64,000 nucleotides of DNA from Azospira sp. I13 (GTDB lineage: Bacteria; Pseudomonadota; Gammaproteobacteria; Burkholderiales; Rhodocyclaceae), in assembly GCF_003112695.1 (NCBI RefSeq), contig NZ_BFBP01000013.1, positions 101,385-165,384 on the forward strand, given 5' to 3'. Below, one piece after another: positions 18,134 to 26,403 of this stretch. Under the pieces are notes generated by a model that saw only the letters and a list, made by a program, of their open reading frames with translations, did not search any database and was not told the origin of the DNA. Both the position numbers and the translations under genes were made by a program. Each line of letters starts with the position of its first letter. Positions within the stretch are counted from its first letter, which is position 1.

Positions 18134-18195
18134 CGTGTCTCCTCCGGGCCCCCGTCTTCTTGCGGGGGCTTGGGAATGTTGGGGTGGTGGGCCGA

Positions 18196-18987
18196 CTAGT
18201 CGGTGACCCAGTTCGGTTTGCGCTTTTCCAGGAAGGCGGCGATGCCCTCGCGACCCTCCGGCGAGGCCCGCATCTCGGTAATGCGGCGGGCGGTGTCGGC
18301 AACCAGGGGCGCGTCGATTGGGCGCTTGGCCACTGCCCGGATCAGCGCCTTGCTGGCGGCCTGGGCGGCGGGGCTATTTTTCAGCAGCTTGTCCACGATC
18401 TCGCCCACGGCTTCATCCAGTTGCTCCTCGTCGGGCACGATTTCATGCAGCAGGCCCAGGCGGTAGGCATCCGTCGCCGAGAAGCGTTCGGCGGTGAGGA
18501 AATAGCGGCGGCACTGGCGTTCGCCCAGGGCTTCGATGACGTAGGGGCTGATGACGGCAGGAATGAGGCCCAGCTTCACTTCCGTGAGGGCAAAAAGGGC
18601 ATCGTAGGTGGCCACGGCGATGTCGCAGGCCGCCACCAGGCCGACCCCGCCGCCGTAGGCCGGACCCTGGACCCGGGCCACGGTGGGCTTGGTCAGGTGG
18701 TTGAGGGTGGATAGCAGGGTGGCCAGGTTGCCGGCATCGGCCAGGTTCTGCTCCGGGGTGTAGCCGGCCGCCCGCTTCATCCAGTTGAGGTCGGCTCCGG
18801 CGCAGAAGCTCTTGCCGGCGGCGGAGAGCACCACCACCCGCACGGCAGGGTCGGCTTCCAGTTGCTTCAGGCCGGCGGTGATTTCGGCGATCAGGGCTTC
18901 ATCGAAAGCATTGTGGCGGTCGGCCTTGTTAAGGGTGAGGATGCCGACGGGGCCGTCCACTTCGATGAGGATGGAACTGAAAGTCAT
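18196..18987 (-). CDS. liuC: Methylglutaconyl-CoA hydratase (enoyl-CoA hydratase family)
   Basis: A 263-residue crotonase-fold enzyme. The oxyanion-hole motifs are SFCAGADLNWM (about residues 63-73) and GPAYGGGVGLVAACDIAVA (about 109-127). The family also includes ordinary enoyl-CoA hydratases, so the call of 3-methylglutaconyl-CoA hydratase, which makes HMG-CoA, rests on its position between the two methylcrotonyl-CoA carboxylase subunit genes and on mvaB downstream. It acts in the cytoplasm. Confidence 0.92.
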   Translation of the reverse strand: MTFSSILIEVDGPVGILTLNKADRHNAFDEALIAEITAGLKQLEADPAVRVVVLSAAGKSFCAGADLNWMKRAAGYTPEQNLADAGNLATLLSTLNHLTKPTVARVQGPAYGGGVGLVAACDIAVATYDALFALTEVKLGLIPAVISPYVIEALGERQCRRYFLTAERFSATDAYRLGLLHEIVPDEEQLDEAVGEIVDKLLKNSPAAQAASKALIRAVAKRPIDAPLVADTARRITEMRASPEGREGIAAFLEKRKPNWVTD

Positions 18988-19007
18988 GGTGTTGTTCTTC
19001 CTGAGCG

Positions 19008-20615
19008 TTACATGCGGAATACGCCGAACCGGGTTTCCTCCGCCGGCGCATTCATGGCCGCCGAGAGCCCCAGGCCCAGCACCCGGCGGGTATCCGCCGG
19101 ATCGATGATTCCATCATCCCACAGGCGGGCGCTGGCGTAGTAGGGATGGCCCTGGCTCTCGTACTGTTCGCGGATGGGGCGGCGGAATTCCTCTTCCTCC
19201 TCGGCACTCCAGGCCTTGCCCGCCGCTTCCAGGCCGTCCCGCTTGACCGTGGCCAGCACGCTGGAAGCCTGCTCGCCGCCCATTACCGAGATGCGGGCGT
19301 TGGGCCACATCCACAGGAAGCGGGGCGAGTAGGCGCGGCCGCACATGCCGTAGTTGCCGGCACCGAAGGAGCCGCCGATGACCACGGTGAACTTGGGCAC
19401 CTTGGCGGTGGCCACCGCGGTGACCATCTTGGCCCCGTCCCGGGCGATGCCGCCGTTCTCGTACTTGCGCCCCACCATGAAGCCGGTGATGTTCTGCAGG
19501 AACACCAGGGGGATGTTGCGCTGGGCGCACAGCTCAATGAAGTGGGCGGCCTTGAGGGCGGATTCGGAAAAGAGGATGCCGTTGTTGGCAACGATACCCA
19601 CCGGGTAGCCCCAGATGCGGGCGAAGCCGCAGACGATGGTGGTGCCGTAGCGGGCCTTGAATTCGTCGAAGTCGGAACCGTCTACCACCCGGGCGATGAT
19701 CTCGCGCACATCGAAGGGCTTCTTGGTGTCGGTGGGGATGACCCCGTAGAGCTCCTCGGCGGCGTAGAGGGGCGCCACCGGTTCGGTGAGGCTGACCGAG
19801 GGCTGCTTCTGCCAGTTGAGGTTCTTGACGATGCGTCGGGCGATGGCCAGGGCGTGCTGGTCGTTCTCGGCAAAATGGTCGGCTACGCCGGAGACCCGGG
19901 TGTGCACGTCGGCGCCGCCCAGGTCCTCCGCCGTCACCACTTCGCCGGTGGCGGCCTTCACCAGGGGCGGGCCGCCGAGGAAGATGGTGCCCTGGTTCTT
20001 GACGATGATGGACTCGTCGGACATGGCCGGCACGTAGGCGCCGCCGGCGGTGCAGGAGCCCATCACGGCGGCGATCTGGGGAATGCCCTGGGCCGAGAGA
20101 TTGGCCTGGTTGAAGAAGATGCGGCCGAAGTGTTCCTTGTCGGGAAAGACTTCGTCCTGCATGGGCAGGAAGGCGCCGCCCGAATCCACCAGGTAGATGC
20201 AGGGCAGGCGGTTCTCCAGGGCAATCTCCTGGGCGCGCAGATGCTTCTTCACGGTCATGGGGTAGTAGGTGCCGCCCTTCACCGTGGCGTCGTTGGCGAC
20301 GATCATGCATTCCACGCCATTGACCCGGCCGATGCCGGCAATGACCGAAGCGGCCGGCACGTCGCCGCCGTACATGCCGTAGGCGGCCAGCTGGCCGATT
20401 TCCAGGAAGGGGGTGCCTGGGTCCAGCAGGGCGTTCACCCGCTCCCGGGGCAGCAGCTTGCCCCGGGCCACGTGCTTCTGCCGCGCTGCCTCGGGGCCCC
20501 CCAGGGCCACCTTGCTGATCTGCTGCCGCAGGTCGTCCACCAGCCCGGCCATGTGGCCGGCGTTGTGCTGGAAATCTTCCGACCGGGGATTGAGTTGGCT
20601 TTTCAGGATGCTCAT
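19008..20615 (-). CDS. liuB: Methylcrotonyl-CoA carboxylase carboxyltransferase subunit
   Basis: A 535-residue acyl-CoA carboxyltransferase, the normal length for MCC beta. [29 protein letters not shown] at residues 45-73 opens the N-terminal carboxyltransferase half. [16 protein letters not shown] and the C-terminal [17 protein letters not shown] are oxyanion motifs. It transfers CO2 from biotin on the liuD subunit to 3-methylcrotonyl-CoA. It lies between the LOG-family gene upstream and liuC 20 bp downstream. Confidence 0.95.
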   Translation of the reverse strand: MSILKSQLNPRSEDFQHNAGHMAGLVDDLRQQISKVALGGPEAARQKHVARGKLLPRERVNALLDPGTPFLEIGQLAAYGMYGGDVPAASVIAGIGRVNGVECMIVANDATVKGGTYYPMTVKKHLRAQEIALENRLPCIYLVDSGGAFLPMQDEVFPDKEHFGRIFFNQANLSAQGIPQIAAVMGSCTAGGAYVPAMSDESIIVKNQGTIFLGGPPLVKAATGEVVTAEDLGGADVHTRVSGVADHFAENDQHALAIARRIVKNLNWQKQPSVSLTEPVAPLYAAEELYGVIPTDTKKPFDVREIIARVVDGSDFDEFKARYGTTIVCGFARIWGYPVGIVANNGILFSESALKAAHFIELCAQRNIPLVFLQNITGFMVGRKYENGGIARDGAKMVTAVATAKVPKFTVVIGGSFGAGNYGMCGRAYSPRFLWMWPNARISVMGGEQASSVLATVKRDGLEAAGKAWSAEEEEEFRRPIREQYESQGHPYYASARLWDDGIIDPADTRRVLGLGLSAAMNAPAEETRFGVFRM

Positions 20616-20668
20616 GTCTCCTCGCTTTTCTTGGGGTCGCGATGGTGTTGTGGTGTGTCAGGTGTTGC

Positions 20669-21268
20669 TTATAGCTGGCGCTCTTCCTTGAGCCACTTGC
20701 TCACCGGCTCGGGGACGTAGGCATCCATGGCGGCCAGCAAGCGCTCAATGTCGGTGTCGGCCAGGGCCATGGCCCGGTTTTGTTGCCGCAGGAAGCCTTC
20801 GTTCACTGCATGGTCGAACAGGGACAGCAGGCCGTCGTAGTAGCCCGCCACATTGAGCAGGCCCATGGGCTTCTGGTGGAAGCCGAGCTGGCCCCAGGTG
20901 AGGATTTCGCAGAACTCTTCAAAGGTGCCGAAGCCGCCGGGCAGGGCAACAAAGCCATCCGCCAGTTCGGCCATGCGGGCCTTGCGGGTGTGCATGGAAT
21001 CCACCACCTCCAGGCGGGTCAGGTTGCGGTGGTCCACATGGCGGCCTGCAACTTCCTTGCCCATCAGGGCCTCGGGGATGACGCCGATGACTTCGCCGCC
21101 AGCGTCCAGGCAGGCATCGGCCACGGCGCCCATGAGGCCGATGTTGCCGCCGCCATAGACCAGCTGCCGACCCTGCTCGGCCAGCAGGCGGCCGAGCTTT
21201 TCGGCCTCCTGGCGATAGTGGGGGGCGTGGCCGGCGTTGGCGCCGCAGAAGACACAGACTCGCTTCAT
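20669..21268 (-). CDS. LOG family protein (TIGR00730; cytokinin-riboside phosphoribohydrolase-like)
   Basis: A 199-residue Rossmann-like protein with the LOG signature PGGFGTFEEF at 110-119 and VYGGGNIGLMGAVADA at 37-52. Relatives cleave nucleoside 5'-monophosphates to free base and ribose 5-phosphate. In bacteria the physiological substrate is usually AMP-like or unknown, and the lysine decarboxylase label sometimes used is wrong. It is inside the leucine operon, with its ATG overlapping the stop of the phosphoesterase (ATGA) and 53 bp before liuB. It has no obvious pathway link to leucine. Confidence 0.92.
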   Translation of the reverse strand: MKRVCVFCGANAGHAPHYRQEAEKLGRLLAEQGRQLVYGGGNIGLMGAVADACLDAGGEVIGVIPEALMGKEVAGRHVDHRNLTRLEVVDSMHTRKARMAELADGFVALPGGFGTFEEFCEILTWGQLGFHQKPMGLLNVAGYYDGLLSLFDHAVNEGFLRQQNRAMALADTDIERLLAAMDAYVPEPVSKWLKEERQL

Positions 21269-22092
21269 GAGGAAGTTTTCGCAGACAGGCGGATCAAGGC
21301 AGTTTCAGGAGGGCAGTTGAAGCGCACCGGCAGGATGCTGGTGCCAATGCCCGCGGTGACGTAGGTGGGCACGCCCTGGCCGGGAATCCAGCCGTAGGCA
21401 TGGTCACGGGGTGCGCGCCCCGGGGTGATGAGGGCGCCGATCAGGGGCAGGCGGACCTGGCCGCCATGGGTGTGGCCCGCCACTGCCAAGGTGGTCCGGG
21501 CAGGCAGTTCGGGCGCCGTGGCCGGGTCGTGCATCATGGCGATGAGGGGCGCTTCTGCGGGCACCTTGGCCAGAGCCTGTTGCGGGGCGGCGTGCCGCGT
21601 CATGTCGTCGCCGATGCCCACCAGCCAGAAGGGTTGGCCCTGGTGGTGGAGGGGCACGGCCTGATTTTCCAGCACCGTGATGCCGACCTGGGTGAGCTGT
21701 GCCGCAATCTTGCCGTCATCGAGCCACCAGTCGTGGTTGCCCAGGGTGGCGTAGACGCCCAGGGGTGCCCGTAACTGGCCCAGGGCCTGGGCAATTTCTT
21801 CCCCGGCAACCGGTGTGCCGCCCATAACGCCCTGGATGACGAAATCACCGGGCAGCAGGATCAGGTCGGGCTGGCCGGCGTTGATCTGGGCCACTGCCTG
21901 GCGAACCATGTCCAGCCCGGCGTGGGGGGCGCCCACATGCCAGTCTGCGGCCACGGCGATCTTCAGGGGTGGCAGGGGCCAGCGGGGCGATGCTAGCGCC
22001 AGCTGCCGCTCCTGCAGCCAGCCCGGTTCGATGCCGAAGCTCCACAGGGCCAAGGCCAGCAAGGTCAGCAGAAGGCCGCGCCAGACGGTCAC
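21265..22092 (-). CDS. Metallophosphoesterase, membrane-anchored
   Basis: A 275-residue calcineurin-like phosphoesterase. An N-terminal hydrophobic segment (residues 5-20) likely anchors it in the inner membrane. Metal motifs follow in order: AADWHVG (DxH), LLPGDFV (GD), LGNHDWW (GNHD), AMMHDP (H) and AGHTHGGQ (GHxH). This layout matches the YkuE/YaeI type, some of which hydrolyse UDP-sugars or phospholipids. The start codon is GTG, one base after the stop of the isomerase gene, so the two are coupled. The substrate is unknown. Confidence 0.9.
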   Translation of the reverse strand: MTVWRGLLLTLLALALWSFGIEPGWLQERQLALASPRWPLPPLKIAVAADWHVGAPHAGLDMVRQAVAQINAGQPDLILLPGDFVIQGVMGGTPVAGEEIAQALGQLRAPLGVYATLGNHDWWLDDGKIAAQLTQVGITVLENQAVPLHHQGQPFWLVGIGDDMTRHAAPQQALAKVPAEAPLIAMMHDPATAPELPARTTLAVAGHTHGGQVRLPLIGALITPGRAPRDHAYGWIPGQGVPTYVTAGIGTSILPVRFNCPPETALIRLSAKTSS

Positions 22093-22093
22093 T

Positions 22094-22696
22094 TCAGAAG
22101 CCTCCCTCGGCCAGCCAGCGCTCGATCTGGGGCAGGCGGTCGGCGCCCCAGAAGGGCTCGCCGTCCACGAAGATGAAGGGGGCGCCGAAGACGCCCCGGG
22201 CGATGGCGGCTTCGCCTTCCTGGCGCAGGCGGGTTTTGATCTCCTCGCTTTGCACGCCGGCCATCAGGGCGGTGGCATCGGCGCCGACCTGGGTGGCCAG
22301 CTCGGCCACCACGGCGGGGTCGGAGATATCCCGCTCCTGCACGAAAACGGCGCGGAAGGCGGCATGGGCAAAGGCCCGGGCCTGGGCGCAGTCCCGCTCA
22401 TGCAGCCAGTAATAGGCCCGGGCAGCCACCTGGGTGGCCAGGGGGAACTTGGCCGGCAGCTTGAAGGGAAGCCCCAGGAAACGGGCAGAGCGGTCGAAGT
22501 CGTGGCGGGAATAGGTGCCCTTGACCGGGATTTCCGTCAGGGGGGCACTGCCGGTGGTCTTGAATACCGGGCCGAGGAGAATGGGGCGCCACTTCACTTT
22601 GCGGCCATATTTTGCGGCGAGTTCGTCAATTTTCTCGCTGGCCAGATAGGCGTAGGGCGAGGAAAAGTCGAAGTAGAACTCCAGGGGCTCGGCCAT
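22094..22696 (-). CDS. 2-hydroxychromene-2-carboxylate isomerase family (DsbA-like)
   Basis: A 200-residue kappa-class GST/DsbA-fold protein. EFYFDFSSPYAYLASEKIDEL at the N-terminus, with Ser in place of the DsbA cysteine, and GVFGAPFIFVDGEPFWGADRL near the C-terminus define the HCCA isomerase family. The named reaction belongs to naphthalene breakdown, but no such pathway is nearby, so the real substrate is probably different. Glutathione binding is likely. It follows ivd by 128 bp and is coupled to the phosphoesterase. Confidence 0.9.
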   Translation of the reverse strand: MAEPLEFYFDFSSPYAYLASEKIDELAAKYGRKVKWRPILLGPVFKTTGSAPLTEIPVKGTYSRHDFDRSARFLGLPFKLPAKFPLATQVAARAYYWLHERDCAQARAFAHAAFRAVFVQERDISDPAVVAELATQVGADATALMAGVQSEEIKTRLRQEGEAAIARGVFGAPFIFVDGEPFWGADRLPQIERWLAEGGF

Positions 22697-22824
22697 GAAT
22701 GGTCTCCGTCAGGGTTGGGGGGCTGGACCGTGCTTATTGTAGGGGGATTGTGTGGCTGCCGGCCTCAGCGTACCGCGCCGGGTGGCCGGCCTGGGGCCGG
22801 CTCCGGTGCAGGCGTGGTGCAGCT

Positions 22825-23997
22825 TTAGGCCGTTTCGGCGAACAATTCCCGACCGATCAACATGCGCCGGATTTCGCTGGTGCCGGCGCCGATTTCATAC
22901 AGCTTGGCATCGCGCCACAGGCGGCCGGTGGGGTATTCGTTGGTATAGCCCACACCACCCAGGGTCTGGATAGCTTCGCCAGCCATCCACGTGGCCTTCT
23001 CGGCGGAATAGAGGATGGCCCCGGCCGCATCCTTGCGCAGGCTGCGGGCGTGGTCGCTACGGTCACAAGCCTGGCCCACGGCATAGACGTAGGCCCGGGT
23101 GGCCTGCCAGGTGGAGTACATGTCGGCCAGCTTGCCCTGCATCAGCTGGAATTCACCGATGGGGGTGCCGAACTGCTCCCGTTCGTGCAGGTAGGGCAGC
23201 ACCACGTCCATGCAGGCGGCCATGATGCCCAGGGGGCCGCCGCAGAGCACGGCACGTTCGTAGTCGAGGCCGCTCATCAGCACCTTGGTGCCGTTGCCGA
23301 CGCCGCCGAGGACGTTTTCTTCCGGTACTTCGCAGTCGTCGAAGAACAGGGGGAAGGTATTGGAGCCGCGCATGCCCAGCTTGTCCAGGTGGGTGCCGTG
23401 GGTGAAGCCCTTGAAGCCTTTTTCGACGATGAAGGCGGTCATGCCCTTGGCGCCGGCGTTGAGATCGGTCTTGGCGTACACCACCAGGGTGTCGGCGTCG
23501 CCGCCGTTGGTGATCCACATCTTGGAACCGTTGAGGACGTAGCGATCGCCCTTCTTCTCAGCCTTCAACTTCATGGAGACCACGTCGGAACCGGCATTGG
23601 GCTCGGACATGGCCAGGGCACCGACGTGTTCGCCGGAGATCAGCTTGGGCAGGTACTTGTCCTTCTGGGCCGCGGTGCCGTTGCGGCGAATCTGGTTCAC
23701 GCAGAGGTTGGAATGGGCGCCGTAGGAAAGGCCGACGGAGGCAGAGGCTCGGGAGATTTCCTCCAGGGCGACGATGTGGGCCAGGTAGCCCATGGCCGTA
23801 CCGCCGTATTCCTCCTCGGCGGTCATGCCGAGCAGGCCCAGGTCGCCGAACTTTTTCCACAGGTCGGCGGGGAACTCGTTATCCCTGTCGATCTGGGCTG
23901 CCCGGGGGGCAATTTCCTTTTCCGCGAAGGCGCGCACGGTGTCGCGCAGCATCTCGATGGTTTCACCGTGACCGAAGTCCAGGCTGGGAATGTGCAT
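22825..23997 (-). CDS. liuA: Isovaleryl-CoA dehydrogenase
   Basis: A 390-residue FAD-dependent acyl-CoA dehydrogenase of normal length, oxidising isovaleryl-CoA to 3-methylcrotonyl-CoA with electrons to ETF. Motifs: [42 protein letters not shown] (flavin and substrate loop), [11 protein letters not shown] and the C-terminal [22 protein letters not shown]. The active-site Glu in the [14 protein letters not shown] region and the liu neighbours favour isovaleryl-CoA. Start 23997 has AAGGAG upstream. It is the first catabolic enzyme of the operon after the thioesterase. Confidence 0.94.
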   Translation of the reverse strand: MHIPSLDFGHGETIEMLRDTVRAFAEKEIAPRAAQIDRDNEFPADLWKKFGDLGLLGMTAEEEYGGTAMGYLAHIVALEEISRASASVGLSYGAHSNLCVNQIRRNGTAAQKDKYLPKLISGEHVGALAMSEPNAGSDVVSMKLKAEKKGDRYVLNGSKMWITNGGDADTLVVYAKTDLNAGAKGMTAFIVEKGFKGFTHGTHLDKLGMRGSNTFPLFFDDCEVPEENVLGGVGNGTKVLMSGLDYERAVLCGGPLGIMAACMDVVLPYLHEREQFGTPIGEFQLMQGKLADMYSTWQATRAYVYAVGQACDRSDHARSLRKDAAGAILYSAEKATWMAGEAIQTLGGVGYTNEYPTGRLWRDAKLYEIGAGTSEIRRMLIGRELFAETA

Positions 23998-24106
23998 TTG
24001 TCTCGCTCCTTTGGTTTTCTTCCTTTCCTTGAACGCTCTGTGGCTTGGCACCACGGGCGACCTGGAGGAGGAATGTATTGAAGTGGGGCGCCGCTTTTAC
24101 TGCGGC

Positions 24107-24571
24107 TTATGCCTTGCTGCTTGCTTCGTGTTTTTCCTTCTTGCCGTGCATGGTCATGATGGTCTGCTGCATGACCGCGCACAGGGTTTTCTTGCCGTCC
24201 TTCACCGCGAACACCTCGGCCTTGGTCACCGTTAGGGTACGGCCGTATTTCAGCACCGTGCCCTGGGCGATGAGCAACTCCCCGTCGGCCGGGGCCAGCA
24301 GGTTCATTTTGTATTCCACGGTGAGGACGCTGGCGTCCGCCGGTGTCAGGGTGTTGGCGGCGTAGCCAGCGGCGGAGTCGGCAATCATGCCCACCACGCC
24401 GCCGTGGATGAAGCCGTGCTGCTGGGTCACCTCGGGTTTGTGGGGCAGATGGATTTCCGTATAGCCGGCCTCGATTACCGGCATGGAGGCCCCGATCAGG
24501 ACCATGGCCTGCTGGCGGTGGAAGCTGTCCCGCACGCGGGCGGCGAAATCCGGGTCGGATGGGTGGTGCAT
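24107..24571 (-). CDS. PaaI-family hotdog thioesterase
   Basis: A 154-residue hotdog-fold acyl-CoA thioesterase of the PaaI type. HGFIHGGVVGMIADSAAGYAA is the signature helix with the catalytic-region HGG, and VLTVEYKMNLLAPADGELL follows. It may release free acid from stalled CoA esters or control CoA levels. It is the first gene after the LiuR operator, so it probably begins the catabolic transcript, and ivd follows 109 bp later. Confidence 0.9.
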   Translation of the reverse strand: MHHPSDPDFAARVRDSFHRQQAMVLIGASMPVIEAGYTEIHLPHKPEVTQQHGFIHGGVVGMIADSAAGYAANTLTPADASVLTVEYKMNLLAPADGELLIAQGTVLKYGRTLTVTKAEVFAVKDGKKTLCAVMQQTIMTMHGKKEKHEASSKA

Positions 24572-24613
24572 GGTTTGTCTCCTCCGGCGCGTTTGTGCGC
24601 TCTCTAGAATGCT

Positions 24614-24643
24614 ATTGAATGTTACGTTGACGTAAACGTCAAC
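24614..24643 (-). promoter_or_regulatory. Probable LiuR operator and liu promoter
   Basis: A perfect inverted repeat GTTGACGT-AA-ACGTCAAC spans 24626-24643. On the minus strand, TTGACG within it (24642-24637) makes a -35 box, 17 bp from TTCAAT (24619-24614) as a -10 box. A regulator bound here would cover the -35 and spacer. The site lies between the thioesterase start (24571) and the end of the MerR-type gene (24677). LiuR is known in proteobacteria as a MerR-type regulator of leucine/isovalerate genes. The assignment is inferred from symmetry, location and context. Confidence 0.72.
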
Positions 24644-24676
24644 TAGTTGCTGAAAATGAAGCCGGCAAGGACCGAC

Positions 24677-25114
24677 TTACTGTTCCTGCCCCCCATTTTC
24701 CTTGGCCAGGGCGACGGCCAGGTGTTCACGGCAGACACATTCGACGTTGCCGATTTCGGCCAGCATGGCTTCGATATCCTCCCGTTGCTGTTCCAGGGCG
24801 GCGCGGCGCTGGGCCAGCATGTTGAGCAGGCGGCTGAGCTGGTCGGATTCGTCCCGGGCCACGTCGTACATGTCGATGACGTCCCGAATCTCTGCCAGGG
24901 AAAGGCCCAGGCGCTTGCCCCGCAGGGCCAGCTTGAGGCGGGTGCGGTCACGCTTGGTGTAAACCCGGTTGCGCCCTTCCCGGTTGGGGGCCAGCAGGCC
25001 CTGATCCTCCCAGAAACGGATGGTGCGGGGGGTGATGTTAAATTCCCGGGACAGATCCGAAATGGTGAAGGTGCTGCCGGCAGCCTGGTCGCCCGGTTCG
25101 CTAAGGATGCTCAC
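24677..25114 (-). CDS. liuR: MerR-family transcriptional regulator, LiuR-like
   Basis: A 145-residue MerR regulator. The winged helix-turn-helix TISDLSREFNITPRTIRFWEDQGLL spans residues 15-39, followed by REGRNRVYTKRDRTRLKLALRGKRLG and a long coiled-coil dimerisation helix. The C-terminal ECVCREHLAV lacks the metal-binding loops of CueR or ZntR. It is cotranscribed with or reads into the liu operon, and probably represses it, as LiuR does elsewhere. Start: GTG at 25114 with CGGAG upstream; an ATG at 25180 would add 22 residues without family resemblance. Confidence 0.85.
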   Translation of the reverse strand: MSILSEPGDQAAGSTFTISDLSREFNITPRTIRFWEDQGLLAPNREGRNRVYTKRDRTRLKLALRGKRLGLSLAEIRDVIDMYDVARDESDQLSRLLNMLAQRRAALEQQREDIEAMLAEIGNVECVCREHLAVALAKENGGQEQ

Positions 25115-25350
25115 GTGGGTGCGGCTCCGATGAATGGTGGTTGAAAAAACGACGGGAGAGTTAAACAGATGCCCCGGCATTTTTCAATCGGGAACTACCC
25201 GCCAGGCGTGGCGCTCAAGGTGGAAGGCGGTCAATCACCGTACTGCCGGCTAAAGCTGCTGTCATGTTGGCGTAAGGGAACTAGGCTTCAATGATCTAAG
25301 CCGAAGGGTATAGTTGAAAGCCGAACCTCGACTTGTCCCGTCCCATTGCC

Positions 25351-26385
25351 ATGAGCCAGACCTTGCAATTTCCCTTTCCCGATATTCCCGCTTCCGGCAC
25401 CACCCTGGAGGTCGCACCCGGCATCCGCTGGCTGCGTATGCCGCTGCCCTTTGTCCTCAACCACATCAACCTGTGGCTGCTGCAGGATGGGGAGGGCTGG
25501 TTCATTGTGGACACGGGCTTTGGTCTGCCGGATATCCAGGCTACCTGGGAAAAGGTGCTTGCCGACCTGGATGGGCCAGTGCATGGCATCGTCGTCACTC
25601 ACTTTCACCCGGATCACCTGGGCCTGGCCGCCTGGTTGCAGGAGAAGAGTGGTGCGCCGTTGTACATGACGGCCGGCGAATATCTCACTGGCCATGCCGT
25701 ATGGCATGAAATCGCTGGCCACGGTACCGCCCCCATGCTGCAGCAGTTCCGCGCCCATGGCCTGGCTGAAGCCCGTTGCCAGGACCTGGCCGAGCGGGGC
25801 AACGGCTACCGTAAGGGCGTGCCCGGTTTGCCCACCACCTACCGCCGACTCTTCGATGGCGACACCCTGCGCATTGGCCAGCGGGACTGGAAAATCCAGT
25901 TCGGCTACGGCCATTCGCCCGAGCATTTGTCCCTTTACTGTGCTGATTCCAGCGTGTTAATTTCAGGCGACATGCTGTTGCCGAAAATCTCCACGAACAT
26001 CAGCGTTTTCGCCGTCACACCCACGGCCAATGCCCTAGGCGACTACCTGGCTTCCCTGGACCGCTGTGCCCGGGATTGCAGCGATGCCTCCCTGGTATTG
26101 CCGTCCCACGGCCTGCCCTTTCGGGGCATCCGGCAGCGGGTAGCCGATCTGCAGGCCCACCATGCGGAACGGCTGGCAGTGCTGGAGGACAGCTGCAGCG
26201 AACCCCGTAGTGCCGCCGAGTTGCTGACGACCCTGTTTGCGCGGGAACTCGACACCCACCAGACCATGTTTGCCATGGGCGAGGCCATCGCCCACCTGAA
26301 TTACCTCGAACAGGCCGACCGCCTTGCTTGCGTGAGCGGTGCGGACGGCATCTTCCGGTATGTCCGGAAACAACCTAGGCGTTAA
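25351..26385 (+). CDS. MBL-fold metallo-hydrolase upstream of phaC
   Basis: A 344-residue metallo-beta-lactamase-fold protein. THFHPDHLGL supplies the HxHxDH metal motif at about residue 80. GYGHSPEHLSLY and ISGDMLLPK hold later ligands, and LPSHGLPFRG the last His. The C-terminal helical region (SAAELLTTLFARELDTHQTMFAMGEAIAHLNYLEQ) is a winged-helix domain common in this subgroup. It ends 18 bp before phaC on the same strand, so cotranscription is likely. A role in acyl-CoA or hydroxyacyl thioester hydrolysis is possible but not shown. ATG at 25351 is chosen over TTG at 25333. Confidence 0.88.
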   Translation: MSQTLQFPFPDIPASGTTLEVAPGIRWLRMPLPFVLNHINLWLLQDGEGWFIVDTGFGLPDIQATWEKVLADLDGPVHGIVVTHFHPDHLGLAAWLQEKSGAPLYMTAGEYLTGHAVWHEIAGHGTAPMLQQFRAHGLAEARCQDLAERGNGYRKGVPGLPTTYRRLFDGDTLRIGQRDWKIQFGYGHSPEHLSLYCADSSVLISGDMLLPKISTNISVFAVTPTANALGDYLASLDRCARDCSDASLVLPSHGLPFRGIRQRVADLQAHHAERLAVLEDSCSEPRSAAELLTTLFARELDTHQTMFAMGEAIAHLNYLEQADRLACVSGADGIFRYVRKQPRR

Positions 26386-26403
26386 TAAAGAAGGGGACTC
26401 ACG

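Noticed and set aside
15281-18199. A 972-residue open frame on the plus strand opposite mvaB and the MCC biotin subunit
   Set aside because: It is antisense to two clear leucine-catabolism genes. Its composition (Gly/His/Gln-rich, few conserved motifs) is what a GC-rich coding strand produces in reverse.
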